Shown here piece by piece: positions 10,288 to 19,023 of a stretch of DNA of 64,000 nucleotides (position 1 is its first letter; every line of letters starts with the position of its first letter). Both the position numbers and the translations under genes were made by a program. The notes under the pieces are model-generated. The model was not told the origin of the DNA. It did not search any database and worked only from the letters and a program-made list of their open reading frames with translations. The stretch is from contig CAVYNE010000028.1 in NCBI GenBank assembly GCA_963769715.1, positions 124,001-188,000 on the forward strand, read 5' to 3'. This DNA is from Palsa-504 sp963769715. Its GTDB lineage: Bacteria; Actinomycetota; Actinomycetes; Streptosporangiales; Streptosporangiaceae.

Positions 10288-10635
10288 CTAGTGGACGTGG
10301 AGCCGCCAGTCGCTCGGCACCCGCCCCTTAGGCCCGGGCACCCCCTGGTCAACCGGATGATGCTGCGGCGGCGCGAGCTCGGGACCGTCGTACATTTCCT
10401 TGGTCTCGTAGCTGTAGAACCAGTCCTCGCCGGGCTCGAAACTGCGGATGAACGGGTGCCCGGTGGCCGCGGCATGGGCGGTCGCGTGCTGCATGGGCGA
10501 GGTGTCGCAGCAGCCGATGTGCCCGCACTGCGCGCACCGGCGCAGGTGGACCCACCAGCCGCCCGCGGCGTCGCACTCGACGCAGCCGGTACCGCTCGGC
10601 GGCACCGAAGGATCGATGCCCGCGATCTCGCTCAT
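10288..10635 (-). CDS. UBP-type zinc finger protein
   Basis: 115 residues forming one UBP zinc finger, the fold that in eukaryotes recognises the free Gly-Gly end of ubiquitin. Ligands are visible: CVEC, then RRCAQCGHIGCC, then a run of histidines in QHATAHAAATGH. WFYSYE follows, as in the bacterial family. Its start codon ATG at 10635 directly abuts the stop of the upstream histidine kinase gene (10636), so it is the third gene of an operon with the kinase and the regulator-reductase. That linkage suggests a role as an adaptor or sensor in the redox pathway. The ligand in bacteria is not established. Confidence 0.88.
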   Translation of the reverse strand: MSEIAGIDPSVPPSGTGCVECDAAGGWWVHLRRCAQCGHIGCCDTSPMQHATAHAAATGHPFIRSFEPGEDWFYSYETKEMYDGPELAPPQHHPVDQGVPGPKGRVPSDWRLHVH

Positions 10636-12102
10636 TCAGCTCTCCTCAGCATCGTCTTGCGCGGTAATAGGCAGCCGAACCCGGAACCGCGTGTCACCCG
10701 GCTCCGACACCAGTGACAGATCCCCGTGGTGCTTGTTCACCACGATGCGCCAGGAGATGTCGAGCCCCAGCCCGGTCCCCTCGCCCACCGGCTTGGTGGT
10801 GAAGAACGGCTCGAATATCCGGTTCCGGATCTCCGGCGGCACCCCGGGCCCGGTGTCACAGAATTCCACGAACACCTGCTCCCGGTCCATCCCGGTGCGT
10901 ACCGTCAGGGTCCCGGAACCCTTCATCGCGGACACCGCGTTGTCGATCAGGTTCGTCCACACCTGGTTCAGCTCACCCGCAAAAGCCGGTATCCGCGGGA
11001 GCCCGGCGTAATACTCCTTCACCACGCGAATACCCGGCGGGATCTTCCCGGACAGCATCATGAGCGTGCTGTCCAGCAGTTCGTGCACGTCGACGACCTG
11101 GTACGGGGCCCGGTCCAGCTGCGAGTACTGCTTGGCCGCGCCGACCAGGGTGGAGATCCGGGTGGTGGAATCCTCGATCTCGTTCATCAGCAGCTCGGTC
11201 TCGACGGTGTAGTTCAGCCACCGCAGCGCGCCCTCCAGGACCTCCGGGTCCACGGTCATCGCGACATGATCGAGCCAGGCGACATCCAACCCGGCCGCGA
11301 CGAACGTCGGGGCCATATCCCAGCCGTCCCGCACGCGATGCTCGTCGAGCCAGTCCGTGATGATGTCCTCCCGGTCCGAGGCTTCCATCGGCGACAGCGC
11401 CACCGCCTTCGGCACTCGTTCGGCCGCCTCTTCCTGCAGCCGGATCAGCGTCTCCAGCGTGGTCCGGTCCCATTTCCCGCCCGCGATCATGGCCAGCTTG
11501 TGCCGCATCCCGGCGACCCGCTCGCGCAGCGACGCCGTGGCCCGCACCGCGGCCGCGGCCGGGTTGTTCAGCTCGTGGGTCAGGCCGGCCGACAGCGAGC
11601 CGAGCGCCAGCAGCCGTTCCCGCTGCCCGATCGCCTGCTGGGTGTTCTTGTTGCCGAAGAACAGCCCCTCAAGCAGATGCACCGCCATCGGGAACCACTC
11701 GTGCATCAGCTCGGCGAAGACCGAAGCGTCCAGCACGAAGAACCGCGAAGGCTCGACCGCGCGCAGCGAGTTGTTGTAGACCTGCGGCACCCGGTCGCCG
11801 AGGTAGGCGGTGAAGGCACCGGAGTACACCCCGCGCGACGACGTCCGGCCGACCTCGATGTCGTCCGCGCCCACCCGGCGCGACATCACGACGGTGCCCT
11901 CGAGCAGGACGTAGAAGCAGGTCGCGGGGGCACCCTCCGCGTACACGGGCCCCGGCCCGATCAGCTCGACATGACCTCGCTCGCACAGCCACTGCAGCTG
12001 GTCATCGGTGAGCTTCTCGAACAGGAACAGCGTCCGCAGCTCATCGACGCTGCACGTCAGTGAATTCGAGGACGGGCACGCCGCGGTTATCTCAGCACTC
12101 AT
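10636..12102 (-). CDS. Histidine kinase with N-terminal cyclic-nucleotide-binding-like domain
   Basis: 488 residues, soluble, no membrane segment. Residues about 20-140 form a cNMP-binding/CRP-like beta roll (YAEGAPATCFYVLLEGTVVMSRR); the classical phosphate-binding arginine motif is not obvious, so the ligand may not be cAMP. Residues 168-185 (GSLSAGLTHELNNP) hold the H box with His176. The GHKL ATPase has N box LNQVWTNLIDNAVSAM, G1 DTGPGVP, F box FEPFFTTK and G2 GEGTGLGLDI. It should autophosphorylate and pass phosphate to the fused regulator-reductase just upstream, whose stop overlaps this start as ATGA. A cytoplasmic, probably redox- or nucleotide-linked signal is inferred. Confidence 0.9.
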   Translation of the reverse strand: MSAEITAACPSSNSLTCSVDELRTLFLFEKLTDDQLQWLCERGHVELIGPGPVYAEGAPATCFYVLLEGTVVMSRRVGADDIEVGRTSSRGVYSGAFTAYLGDRVPQVYNNSLRAVEPSRFFVLDASVFAELMHEWFPMAVHLLEGLFFGNKNTQQAIGQRERLLALGSLSAGLTHELNNPAAAAVRATASLRERVAGMRHKLAMIAGGKWDRTTLETLIRLQEEAAERVPKAVALSPMEASDREDIITDWLDEHRVRDGWDMAPTFVAAGLDVAWLDHVAMTVDPEVLEGALRWLNYTVETELLMNEIEDSTTRISTLVGAAKQYSQLDRAPYQVVDVHELLDSTLMMLSGKIPPGIRVVKEYYAGLPRIPAFAGELNQVWTNLIDNAVSAMKGSGTLTVRTGMDREQVFVEFCDTGPGVPPEIRNRIFEPFFTTKPVGEGTGLGLDISWRIVVNKHHGDLSLVSEPGDTRFRVRLPITAQDDAEES

Positions 12103-13784
12103 CGCTTCTCCAGGTAACGGTGCACGAGCATGACGGCCAGCGCTCCTTCCCCGACGGCCGAAGCCACCCGCTTGGCCGACTCCGCGCGCGCGTCCCCGGC
12201 TACGAACACCCCGGGCACGCTGGTCTCCAGGTGATACGGCATCCGGTCAAGCTCCCATCCGCGCGGCCGCTCGCCGCCGACTGACAGGTCCGGGCCCGCG
12301 ACCACGAACCCCGCGGAATCTCGCACTACCACTCCGTCCAGCCAGTCCGTCAGCGGCGCCGCGCCAATGAACAAGAACAACAACGAAGCGTCCACTGTTT
12401 CCGTCTCACCGGAAGCGGTGCTCCGCAGCGTCAGCCTTTCCAGGTGATCCTCGCCCGAGCCCGCGATGACCTCGGTGCACGTCCGCACGGAGATGTTCGG
12501 AACGTCCGCGATCTGCTTGATCAGGTAGTACGACATCGACTTTTCCAGCGACGGCCCGCGGACCAGGATCGTCACCGATTTCGCGTGCCGCGCCAGGTAC
12601 ACCGCGGCCTGCCCGGCCGAGTTCGCGCCCCCGACGATATACACGTCCTGACCCAGGCAGGCAGAGGCCTCGGTCAGGGCCGACCCGTAATACACCCCGC
12701 GCCCGGTCAGCTCGGAAAGCCCGGGCGCCTCCAGCTGCCGGTAGGACACGCCGGTGGCCAGGATGATCGTGTGCGCGTCGATGGTCGTGCCGTCCGCGAA
12801 CCGGACCCCCCGCGCCGATCCCTTGATGTCCAGCTCGATCACGTCCCGAGTGGTCAGCACCTCGGCCCCGAACTTGTTCGCCTGACGCCGCGCCCGATCG
12901 GTCAGTTGCGCGCCGGACACCCCGTCCGGGAAGCCCAGGTAGTTCTCGATCCGCGAGCTCTGCCCGGCCTGGCCGCCGGTGGCGGTGCGCTCGACCAGCA
13001 CGGTGCGCAGCCCCTCGGACGCGCCGTACACGGCGGCGCCGAGGCCGGCCGGGCCGCCGCCGATCACGATGAGGTCGTAGAAGTCCTTGGACGGCGTGGT
13101 GGCCAGCCCGACCCGCGAGGCCAGTTCGGCGTCGGTGGGCTCGATCAGCGGCTCGCCGTCCGGCGTGATCACCACCGGCAGCGACAGCCCGTCCGTCTGA
13201 GCAGCCTCGAGCAGCCGCTGCCCCTCTGGCTCGTCGGAGTTGTACCAGCGATAGGGCACCTGGTTGCGGGCCAGGAACTCGCGGACCTCGGAGCAGCGTG
13301 CCGACCAGCGATGCCCGACGACCTTGGTCTCCGGCACCGGCCGGTGGTCCGAGGCCAGCCACGCGTCGAGCAGTTCGTCGATCACCGGGTAGAGCTTCTC
13401 CTCCGGTGGGTCCCACGGCTTGAGGAGGTAGTGGTCGAGATCGACCACGTTGATCGCGTCGATCGCGGCTCCGGTGTCGGCGTAGGCGGTGAGCAGCACC
13501 CGCCGCGCGCCCGGGTAGATGTCCATGGCTCGCTCGAGGAACTCGATGCCGTTCATCTCGGGCATCCGGTAGTCGGCCAGGATCACCGCGACCAGGTCGC
13601 CGCGCAGCTTCATCTGCCGCAGCGCCTCCAGCGCCGACTCACCCGATTCGGCCCGTACGATCCGGTTCCGTTCCCCGTAGCGCCGCCGCAGGTCCCGGGC
13701 CACCGCCCGGGACACGCCGGGGTCGTCGTCGACGGTAAGGATCGCCGTGCGGATCGTCTCGCCCTGCTCGGTCATAACGCCCAT
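12099..13784 (-). CDS. Response regulator fused to thioredoxin-reductase-like flavoprotein
   Basis: 561 residues with three parts. A receiver domain (residues 12-135) has the acidic pocket DD (19-20), phosphoacceptor Asp71 in LADYRMP, Thr99 and Lys122. A glutaredoxin-like linker (about 152-228) has SARC with a single Cys164 instead of CxxC. A thioredoxin-reductase-like flavoprotein (about 234-561) has FAD motif IGGGPAG, the ATG motif ILATG, NADPH motif VGGANSAGQ and the final GDARAES. The redox CxxC expected between ATG and the NADPH motif is replaced by YYGSALTEASAC, so normal dithiol chemistry looks impossible. It is first in the operon with the kinase and the UBP finger. Translation may start at 13784 or at the Met three codons later. 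Confidence 0.9.
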   Translation of the reverse strand: MGVMTEQGETIRTAILTVDDDPGVSRAVARDLRRRYGERNRIVRAESGESALEALRQMKLRGDLVAVILADYRMPEMNGIEFLERAMDIYPGARRVLLTAYADTGAAIDAINVVDLDHYLLKPWDPPEEKLYPVIDELLDAWLASDHRPVPETKVVGHRWSARCSEVREFLARNQVPYRWYNSDEPEGQRLLEAAQTDGLSLPVVITPDGEPLIEPTDAELASRVGLATTPSKDFYDLIVIGGGPAGLGAAVYGASEGLRTVLVERTATGGQAGQSSRIENYLGFPDGVSGAQLTDRARRQANKFGAEVLTTRDVIELDIKGSARGVRFADGTTIDAHTIILATGVSYRQLEAPGLSELTGRGVYYGSALTEASACLGQDVYIVGGANSAGQAAVYLARHAKSVTILVRGPSLEKSMSYYLIKQIADVPNISVRTCTEVIAGSGEDHLERLTLRSTASGETETVDASLLFLFIGAAPLTDWLDGVVVRDSAGFVVAGPDLSVGGERPRGWELDRMPYHLETSVPGVFVAGDARAESAKRVASAVGEGALAVMLVHRYLEKR

Positions 13785-14025
13785 AGTAGGTCTGTCCTGT
13801 TACGGTTCCGAGGAAGGTGCCCCACCTCGGTTTTCCCCAAAAGCGAATTAATCCCGAACGAGCCGGGTTCTTCGCCCCAGTCTCAGCAAGCCCGCCAGGC
13901 AGGCGCCGGCCCAAATGCTCCCATCGGCCGCAGGGGTATCACCGCACGGCCAAGGGTCGGCCAAAATCGCACGGCAGGCGCTTGATGCCCGCCGAGCGCC
14001 GTCCCTGCCTCGCAGCCGCCGGCAC

Positions 14026-14277
14026 CTACGGGCGCGCCGCGCCGCCCGGCCCGGGCCGGCGCGCGTCGCGCCGGACCACGTACGGTGGGCGGCTACGCCG
14101 TGCTGGCGGGCGCTCGCGGCCGCCGGACTCGGCCGGGATCTTCGCCAGAATCGGTTCCAGCCCGTCCGCCTGCGGCTCTACCTGATCCGCAGCAGCGTGC
14201 AGCGCATGGCGCACGAACTCGGCAAAATCGTGCCACTGTGCCGGGGTGCCCTCGGGGCCGTGGCCGGTTCTGTTCAT
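14026..14277 (-). CDS. Short protein resembling the N-terminus of sigma-linked membrane regulators
   Basis: An 83-residue frame whose start overlaps the end of the upstream sigma factor by 4 bases. Its first 50 residues contain FVRHALHAAADQVEPQADGLEPILAKIP, like the opening motif (ALH.AAD.V.P..DGL..I..R) of actinobacterial proteins that follow ECF sigma genes and continue into a membrane segment. Here the frame instead continues into an Arg/Pro-rich tail and stops, with no membrane helix. It may be a truncated or frame-shifted anti-sigma-like gene. The 240 bases between it and 13785 hold nothing else recognisable. Confidence 0.4.
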   Translation of the reverse strand: MNRTGHGPEGTPAQWHDFAEFVRHALHAAADQVEPQADGLEPILAKIPAESGGRERPPARRSRPPYVVRRDARRPGPGGAARP

Positions 14278-14960
14278 AATTCTCGCTCCAGGGCCCCGCG
14301 GAGGGCGGCCATGCCACGGGACGTATGACTCTTGACGGCGCCGCGGCTGATGCCCATGGTGGCGGCTATGTCGGCCTCGGACAGGTCGGCGTAGTAGCGC
14401 AGCACGATCGCCTCGCGCTGCCGCTCGGGCAGGTTGCGCAGGGCGACGACGACGGCGTGCCGTTCGAGCAGGACCATGGCGCCGTGTTCGGCGCTGGGCA
14501 TGTCCGGCGGGGCTTTCTGAACGTTCTTGTCAACGACCGTGCGGTGCCGCAGGACCGAACGTGACCGGTTCACCACGGCCTGCCGAAGGTAGGCCAGTGC
14601 CTTCTCGGTATCTCTTAGCCGCTGCCAGCCATCGTGCATCGCGACGAACGCGTCCTGGACCACCTCCTCGGCGGTTTGCGTGTCCCGCACCAGCATGGCG
14701 GCTAGCCGGACCAGGGCCCGGTAGTGCTCGGAATACAGCTCGGTGACCGCGCGGTCCGCGTTCCACTCCGTGTCCGCCGCGGCTGGCTGCTCGGCGGCTC
14801 CGGCCTGCTCCTGCAGCCAGGTCCGGTACCGTTCCAGGCCCTTGCCGAGTTCGTACTCGGCGCTGAACCGGGGCTCCTGTAGCTCGGTGAGGTGCTGGTA
14901 GAGCTGGGAAAGCAGCACATCCTCGTGCGAGCTGCCCAGCTGGCGGTCGGCGGCCCTCAT
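14274..14960 (-). CDS. ECF RNA polymerase sigma factor (SigE-like family), second of an overlapping pair
   Basis: 228 residues. Residues about 75-140 form sigma region 2 (ELYSEHYRALVRLAAMLV, AEEVVQDAFVAMHDGWQRL) and about 165-225 region 4 (LPERQREAIVLRYYADLSEADIAATMGISRGAVKSHTSRGMAALR), a clear helix-turn-helix. There is an unusual N-terminal stretch of about 70 residues, partly Gln/Glu-rich. It overlaps the preceding sigma gene by 4 bases and the following small gene by 4 bases, so the three are translated together. Target promoters are unknown. Confidence 0.88.
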   Translation of the reverse strand: MRAADRQLGSSHEDVLLSQLYQHLTELQEPRFSAEYELGKGLERYRTWLQEQAGAAEQPAAADTEWNADRAVTELYSEHYRALVRLAAMLVRDTQTAEEVVQDAFVAMHDGWQRLRDTEKALAYLRQAVVNRSRSVLRHRTVVDKNVQKAPPDMPSAEHGAMVLLERHAVVVALRNLPERQREAIVLRYYADLSEADIAATMGISRGAVKSHTSRGMAALRGALEREL

Positions 14961-15526
14961 GGCGCTGCTCCTTCCGGGTCGTCACCGTCAAACGGATGGT
15001 CCGGCCCGAAACCCGCGATCAGCTTGCGCCGGGCCCGGTGCAGGTGCACGCTCACCGTTTTCTCGTCTATGCCGAGGACGGTGGCGATCTCGCTTTCCTT
15101 CATGTCCAGCTGCCAGCGCAGCAGGGCGACCGCGTGCTGGCGTTCCGGCAGGCCCTGGATGATCCGCCAGCACCGTTCCAGCGCGATCGATGACAGCGCC
15201 TGCTCAGGAGGGTCGGCCTGGGTCTTCCGATGCAGGACTTCGATCCGCGGCAGGCGGTCGCGGAAGGCCGTCTCGCGGCGGAAGCCGTCCACCGCGATAT
15301 TGGCTAGCGTTCGCCAGAGCCAGCCACGGCGCTGCTCCTCGGCCAGGTCGCCCAGAACCTGCCAGGCGCGGCCCGCGGCCTCGAAGGCAGCCTGAACGAG
15401 ATCCTCGGCCAGCGCCCGGTCTCCGCGGGTCACCACGCAGGCATATCCGAACAGGTCACGGGCCTGGGCCTGGAAGCAGAGTGCTAGCTCCTCGGCCTCG
15501 CGCGGTGAGATCTGCCCCTCACTCAC
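14957..15526 (-). CDS. ECF RNA polymerase sigma factor, first of an overlapping pair
   Basis: 189 residues with region 2 at about 15-85 (ARDLFGYACVVTRGDRALAEDLVQAAFEAAGRAW) and region 4 at about 120-178 (LPERQHAVALLRWQLDMKESEIATVLGIDEKTVSVHLHRARRKL). The C-terminus is acidic. The ATGA overlap with the next sigma gene shows one transcript encoding two different sigma factors. No typical zinc anti-sigma gene with an HxxxCxxC motif is adjacent; the downstream short gene is the only candidate regulator. Confidence 0.88.
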   Translation of the reverse strand: MSEGQISPREAEELALCFQAQARDLFGYACVVTRGDRALAEDLVQAAFEAAGRAWQVLGDLAEEQRRGWLWRTLANIAVDGFRRETAFRDRLPRIEVLHRKTQADPPEQALSSIALERCWRIIQGLPERQHAVALLRWQLDMKESEIATVLGIDEKTVSVHLHRARRKLIAGFGPDHPFDGDDPEGAAP

Positions 15527-15630
15527 CGCCCACCTCCTTGGCCGTAAAGGTAGCCGAAGGCGGCCGGTATCAGCGAGGGACCGGGAAGAATCACGCCGCT
15601 AAGTCGTATGACCGTCGCAAAACCCTTACT

Positions 15631-16644
15631 TCAGATGCCGGTGATCTCGCCGGCCGGCCGGCGGGCGGTGGGGTGCGTCGTGCGGACGTAGCCGAACTGC
15701 AGCAGCATCTGCGGGTTCCCTGGCAGCGCCAGCCGGTCGCGGATCAGGGTCCGGGTCACGGTGGCTTCGAGCGGCTGGGTGTACAGGCTGGCGAAGACCC
15801 ACGTGCTGGTGGCGTGCAGCAGCAGCCGGTGCAGTGCCTGCCCGGCGTGCAGCCAGTCCGCCCGCCGGTCACCTCGGGTCAGCAGCACCGCGGTGGCGGA
15901 CGGGGATTCCCCGCCGCCGGGCAGCTGGGCCAGGCCGCGGTCCACGTCAAAGTCGCGCTGTGGCAGCCGTCGCCTAGGCCAGCGCTGGGCGCGATCAGCG
16001 AAGGCCACGGCCGGGACGCCGTCCCGAGCAGGGTTATCGGCGCTGCGGGTCCACTGCCGCGTCTCGGCCCGGACCCGCGGGTCCAGGTCCATTCGGCTGG
16101 CCGCCACTGCGGCGACGGCCGCCAGCCGGTGGTAGGCGAGTTCCCCCTCGATCAGTGCCAGTTCGGCGCCCTCGGCCAGCGCGTCATGCTGCAGGCCCGC
16201 CAGCAGCCCGCCCGGCAGCGGACCCGGTTCGAAGGGTCCCCGGTGGGTGTGCCGATGCGGCACCGCCTCGAGCATCTGGCGTTCCACGCGGGTGACCGGT
16301 GCCGCCGCGCCCATCCCGACCCGGGCCAGCAGCCGTGGCCGGCTCGGGTCAGGCAGCAGCTCGACCACGGGCAGGTATCCGAGTCCCCGCACCGCCAGCC
16401 GCAGCCCGAACAAGGCGGCGCCACAGCTGATGATCATTTCCCGGCCCAGGGGATCGGCCCGTAGCTTACGCCGCAGGTCGCAGTAAAGCTCGACCCCGGA
16501 TCGCCCGACCTGGAACCGCCACGGCTGCGTGTTGTGCACGGACGGCGCGCGAGCCGCGGTGGTGATCAGGAACTGAGCGTGGTCGGCCAGAAGCGGCGTT
16601 TCGTGGGTAGTCTTCTCCGCCACGGTGCCCACCTGCCTATTCAT
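15631..16644 (-). CDS. Acg-family FMN-binding nitroreductase-fold protein
   Basis: 337 residues in the Acg group (like mycobacterial Rv2032/Rv3131), a double nitroreductase fold that binds FMN but covers the active site with a lid. ARAPSVHNTQPWRFQV near the N-terminus is the diagnostic FMN-binding motif. ISCGAALFGLRLAVRGLGY and the C-terminal NPQMLLQFGYVR are the other conserved patches. In mycobacteria the family belongs to the hypoxia/dormancy response and may store flavin. Gene stands alone here between the sigma pair and a divergent methyltransferase. Confidence 0.9.
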   Translation of the reverse strand: MNRQVGTVAEKTTHETPLLADHAQFLITTAARAPSVHNTQPWRFQVGRSGVELYCDLRRKLRADPLGREMIISCGAALFGLRLAVRGLGYLPVVELLPDPSRPRLLARVGMGAAAPVTRVERQMLEAVPHRHTHRGPFEPGPLPGGLLAGLQHDALAEGAELALIEGELAYHRLAAVAAVAASRMDLDPRVRAETRQWTRSADNPARDGVPAVAFADRAQRWPRRRLPQRDFDVDRGLAQLPGGGESPSATAVLLTRGDRRADWLHAGQALHRLLLHATSTWVFASLYTQPLEATVTRTLIRDRLALPGNPQMLLQFGYVRTTHPTARRPAGEITGI

Positions 16645-16893
16645 CGGGCTATGATCGTGCCCGGCCCGCGGCGGCGCCAGGGTCGTAGGCCGGCCGCCCT
16701 GGTGACCAAGGTCCCGGCCAGCTCGGCCTGGTACACCCGTCCGAGATCGCCGTCTATACCTCCTGGGCCTTCAGGGAAACCACCTGACCCGCCGTGCGCC
16801 GGGTCCCCCTCGTGACCCCGTTCGCAGGTCATGACAAGGACGCGCCCAGCAGGTCATCGTGGCACTACCCCGGCTGTCGTAATCTTTCTGCTC

Positions 16894-17619
16894 ATGGACC
16901 ACTCGGACGACACGAACGCGGCCATCTGGCACTCCGGGGAGGCTGTTCAGGCCTGGGCGGCCGAGGCGCAGGCCCAGGAGCGACACCGCGCTGAGCACCG
17001 GCGGTTCATGGCGGCCCTGCTTCCCTTCGGCCCGCAGGACGCGTTCACGTTCCTGGATCTGGGCGCGGGGACCGGGGCCGCGTCGCGCACGATCCTCGAC
17101 GTGCACCGGGGTAGCACTGTGATACTCGCTGACTTCTCGGCCGAGATGATGCGGGCCGGTGAGGGCGAGATGCAGCCGTACTCCGGGCGCTACCGGTACG
17201 TCGAGTTCGACATGTCGGTTGGCGGCGAGTGGCCCGCGGCGATCCCCGCGGCGCTCGATGCCGTGGTGACCTCGATGTGCGTCCACCACCTGCCCGACGA
17301 GCGCAAGCAGGGCCTGTTCACCGAGATATTCGACCGCCTCGTCCCCGGCGGCTGGTACCTCAACTACGACCCGGTGCGTGCGGAGGATCCCGTGGTCGAA
17401 GCCACCTGGCAACGAGTGAACGACAGAAACCACCCCGAGGCAGCCGGCAAGCGGCTGCATCGCACGCACCTAGAACAGGCCCGCTGGGATAACCACGTGC
17501 GCTACATCATCCCTCTCGGCCCGCAACTGGAATACCTGCGGTCGGCCGGATTCGAAGGCATCGACGTCTACTGGAAGCAACTGGACAACGTCATCTACGG
17601 CGGTCGCCGCCCCGTCTAG
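16894..17619 (+). CDS. Class I SAM-dependent methyltransferase
   Basis: About 241 residues from the ATG at 16894; an upstream GTG/ATG frame adds 21 residues of poor composition, so the later start is preferred. Motif I is FLDLGAGTGAASR, followed by the acidic motif II (ILADFS), motif post-I, and VVTSMCVHHLPDERKQ / LVPGGWYLNYDPV for motifs IV-VI. This order fits small-molecule methyltransferases of the UbiE/Methyltransf_25 type. The substrate is unknown. The preceding 245 bases hold no gene. Confidence 0.88.
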   Translation: MDHSDDTNAAIWHSGEAVQAWAAEAQAQERHRAEHRRFMAALLPFGPQDAFTFLDLGAGTGAASRTILDVHRGSTVILADFSAEMMRAGEGEMQPYSGRYRYVEFDMSVGGEWPAAIPAALDAVVTSMCVHHLPDERKQGLFTEIFDRLVPGGWYLNYDPVRAEDPVVEATWQRVNDRNHPEAAGKRLHRTHLEQARWDNHVRYIIPLGPQLEYLRSAGFEGIDVYWKQLDNVIYGGRRPV

Positions 17620-17752
17620 ATCTACGGCGGTTGCCGCCTCCGACGTAGCGTCACCTCGCCCTCGGCCAGCCTGACTGAATACGGACGGCAGCGTTGACGA
17701 CGACGGTGGACTCACGCTAGGGCGGCGCGCGAAGTGGCGTCAAGATAGCGGT

Positions 17753-18940
17753 GTGCCAGGGACTCTCAGACGCCAAATCGACGCCACGACCGTGGCCATG
17801 CTCCGCGCTCGCGGCAGCTTCAAGTGGACGGCTCCCGGACCTGACGGGTTTGGTGCCGCTGTCGCGGAGATGGACTTCGGTGCCGCGCCGCCCATCCTCG
17901 ACGCGCTCGCCAGGCTGTCGGCGGACGCATGCTTCGGCTACCTGCCGATGTTCCTGGCCGACGAGCTGGCCGCGGCCTGCGCGGAGTTCACCAACCGCCG
18001 CTACGGCTGGGACGTCGACCCCGCGTCCATCCACCATGTCCCGGACGTGATCAAGGCGCTCGAGATCGCCATCACGCATTTCTCCCGCCCCGGCTCACCG
18101 GTGATCCTGCCCACCCCCGCCTACATGCCGTTCCTCACCGTGCCGGGCTTCCTCGGCCGGGAGATCATCCAGGTCCGGATGCGCGATGACGCCGGTTTCT
18201 TCACCCTCGACCTCGACGCGCTCGAGGATGCCTTCCGCGCCGGGGGAGACCTGCTCATCTTCTGTAACCCGTACAACCCGCTCGGCCGGGTCTTCACCCC
18301 CCAGGAGATGACCCAGCTGACCGAGGTCGTCGACCGGCACCACGGCCGGGTCTTCGCCGACGAGATCCACGGTCCGCTCGTCTATCCTGCGATGCGCCAC
18401 ATCCCCTACGCGTCCACCTCCGAGGCCGCCGCGGCGCACGCCCTGACCGCCACGTCCGCCTCGAAGGCGTGGAACCTGCCCGGTCTGAAGTGCGCCCAGG
18501 TCATCCTCACCAATGAAGCGGACCGGCAGTGCTGGGAGGAGATGGGATTCTTCGCCTCCCACGGCGCGAGCAACCCCGGCGTCGTCGCCAACATCGCCGC
18601 GTTCCGGCACGGTGAGCCATGGCTGGACGAAGTCCTTGGCTACCTCGACGACAGCCGCCACCTTCTGGCCGCCCTGCTCCGCCGCCACCTGCCGCAGGTG
18701 CGCTACCGCCCGCCCGACGGCACCTACCTCGCCTGGCTCGACTGCACCGCGATGGACCTGCCCGACTCACCCGGCGCGCTCGTCACCGACCGCGCGCGCA
18801 TCACGGTCGTGGACGGACCCGCCTTCGGCGCGGGCGGATCCGGAGCCTTCCGCTTCAACTTCGCCACCCCGCAGCCGATCCTCACCGAGATGGTCGAGCG
18901 CATCGCAGCTGCCCTGACCTCCAGCGGAGAGATACCCTAG
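17753..18940 (+). CDS. MalY/PatB-family PLP-dependent C-S lyase (cystathionine beta-lyase type)
   Basis: 395 residues from a GTG start. Fold-type I aminotransferase features: substrate region AEMDFGAAPPI (as in MalY/PatB), Asn in CNPYNPLGRVF, ADEIHGPLVYP with the PLP-contacting Asp, and the Schiff-base lysine in TSASKAWNLPGLKCA. The final arginine site is FRFNFATP. MalY/PatB proteins split cystathionine or S-cysteine conjugates to pyruvate, ammonia and a thiol, and some act as regulators. It is downstream of the methyltransferase by 133 bases on the same strand; joint action on sulfur metabolites is possible but unproven. Confidence 0.88.
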   Translation: MPGTLRRQIDATTVAMLRARGSFKWTAPGPDGFGAAVAEMDFGAAPPILDALARLSADACFGYLPMFLADELAAACAEFTNRRYGWDVDPASIHHVPDVIKALEIAITHFSRPGSPVILPTPAYMPFLTVPGFLGREIIQVRMRDDAGFFTLDLDALEDAFRAGGDLLIFCNPYNPLGRVFTPQEMTQLTEVVDRHHGRVFADEIHGPLVYPAMRHIPYASTSEAAAAHALTATSASKAWNLPGLKCAQVILTNEADRQCWEEMGFFASHGASNPGVVANIAAFRHGEPWLDEVLGYLDDSRHLLAALLRRHLPQVRYRPPDGTYLAWLDCTAMDLPDSPGALVTDRARITVVDGPAFGAGGSGAFRFNFATPQPILTEMVERIAAALTSSGEIP

Positions 18941-19023
18941 TGCCCGGTCTGTCCGCCCGCCGCCGGGCTGCCTCCGGCATCACTGGGAGCGCGGCGGCTC
19001 CCTGGCGGCCACGGTGGTGCGGG

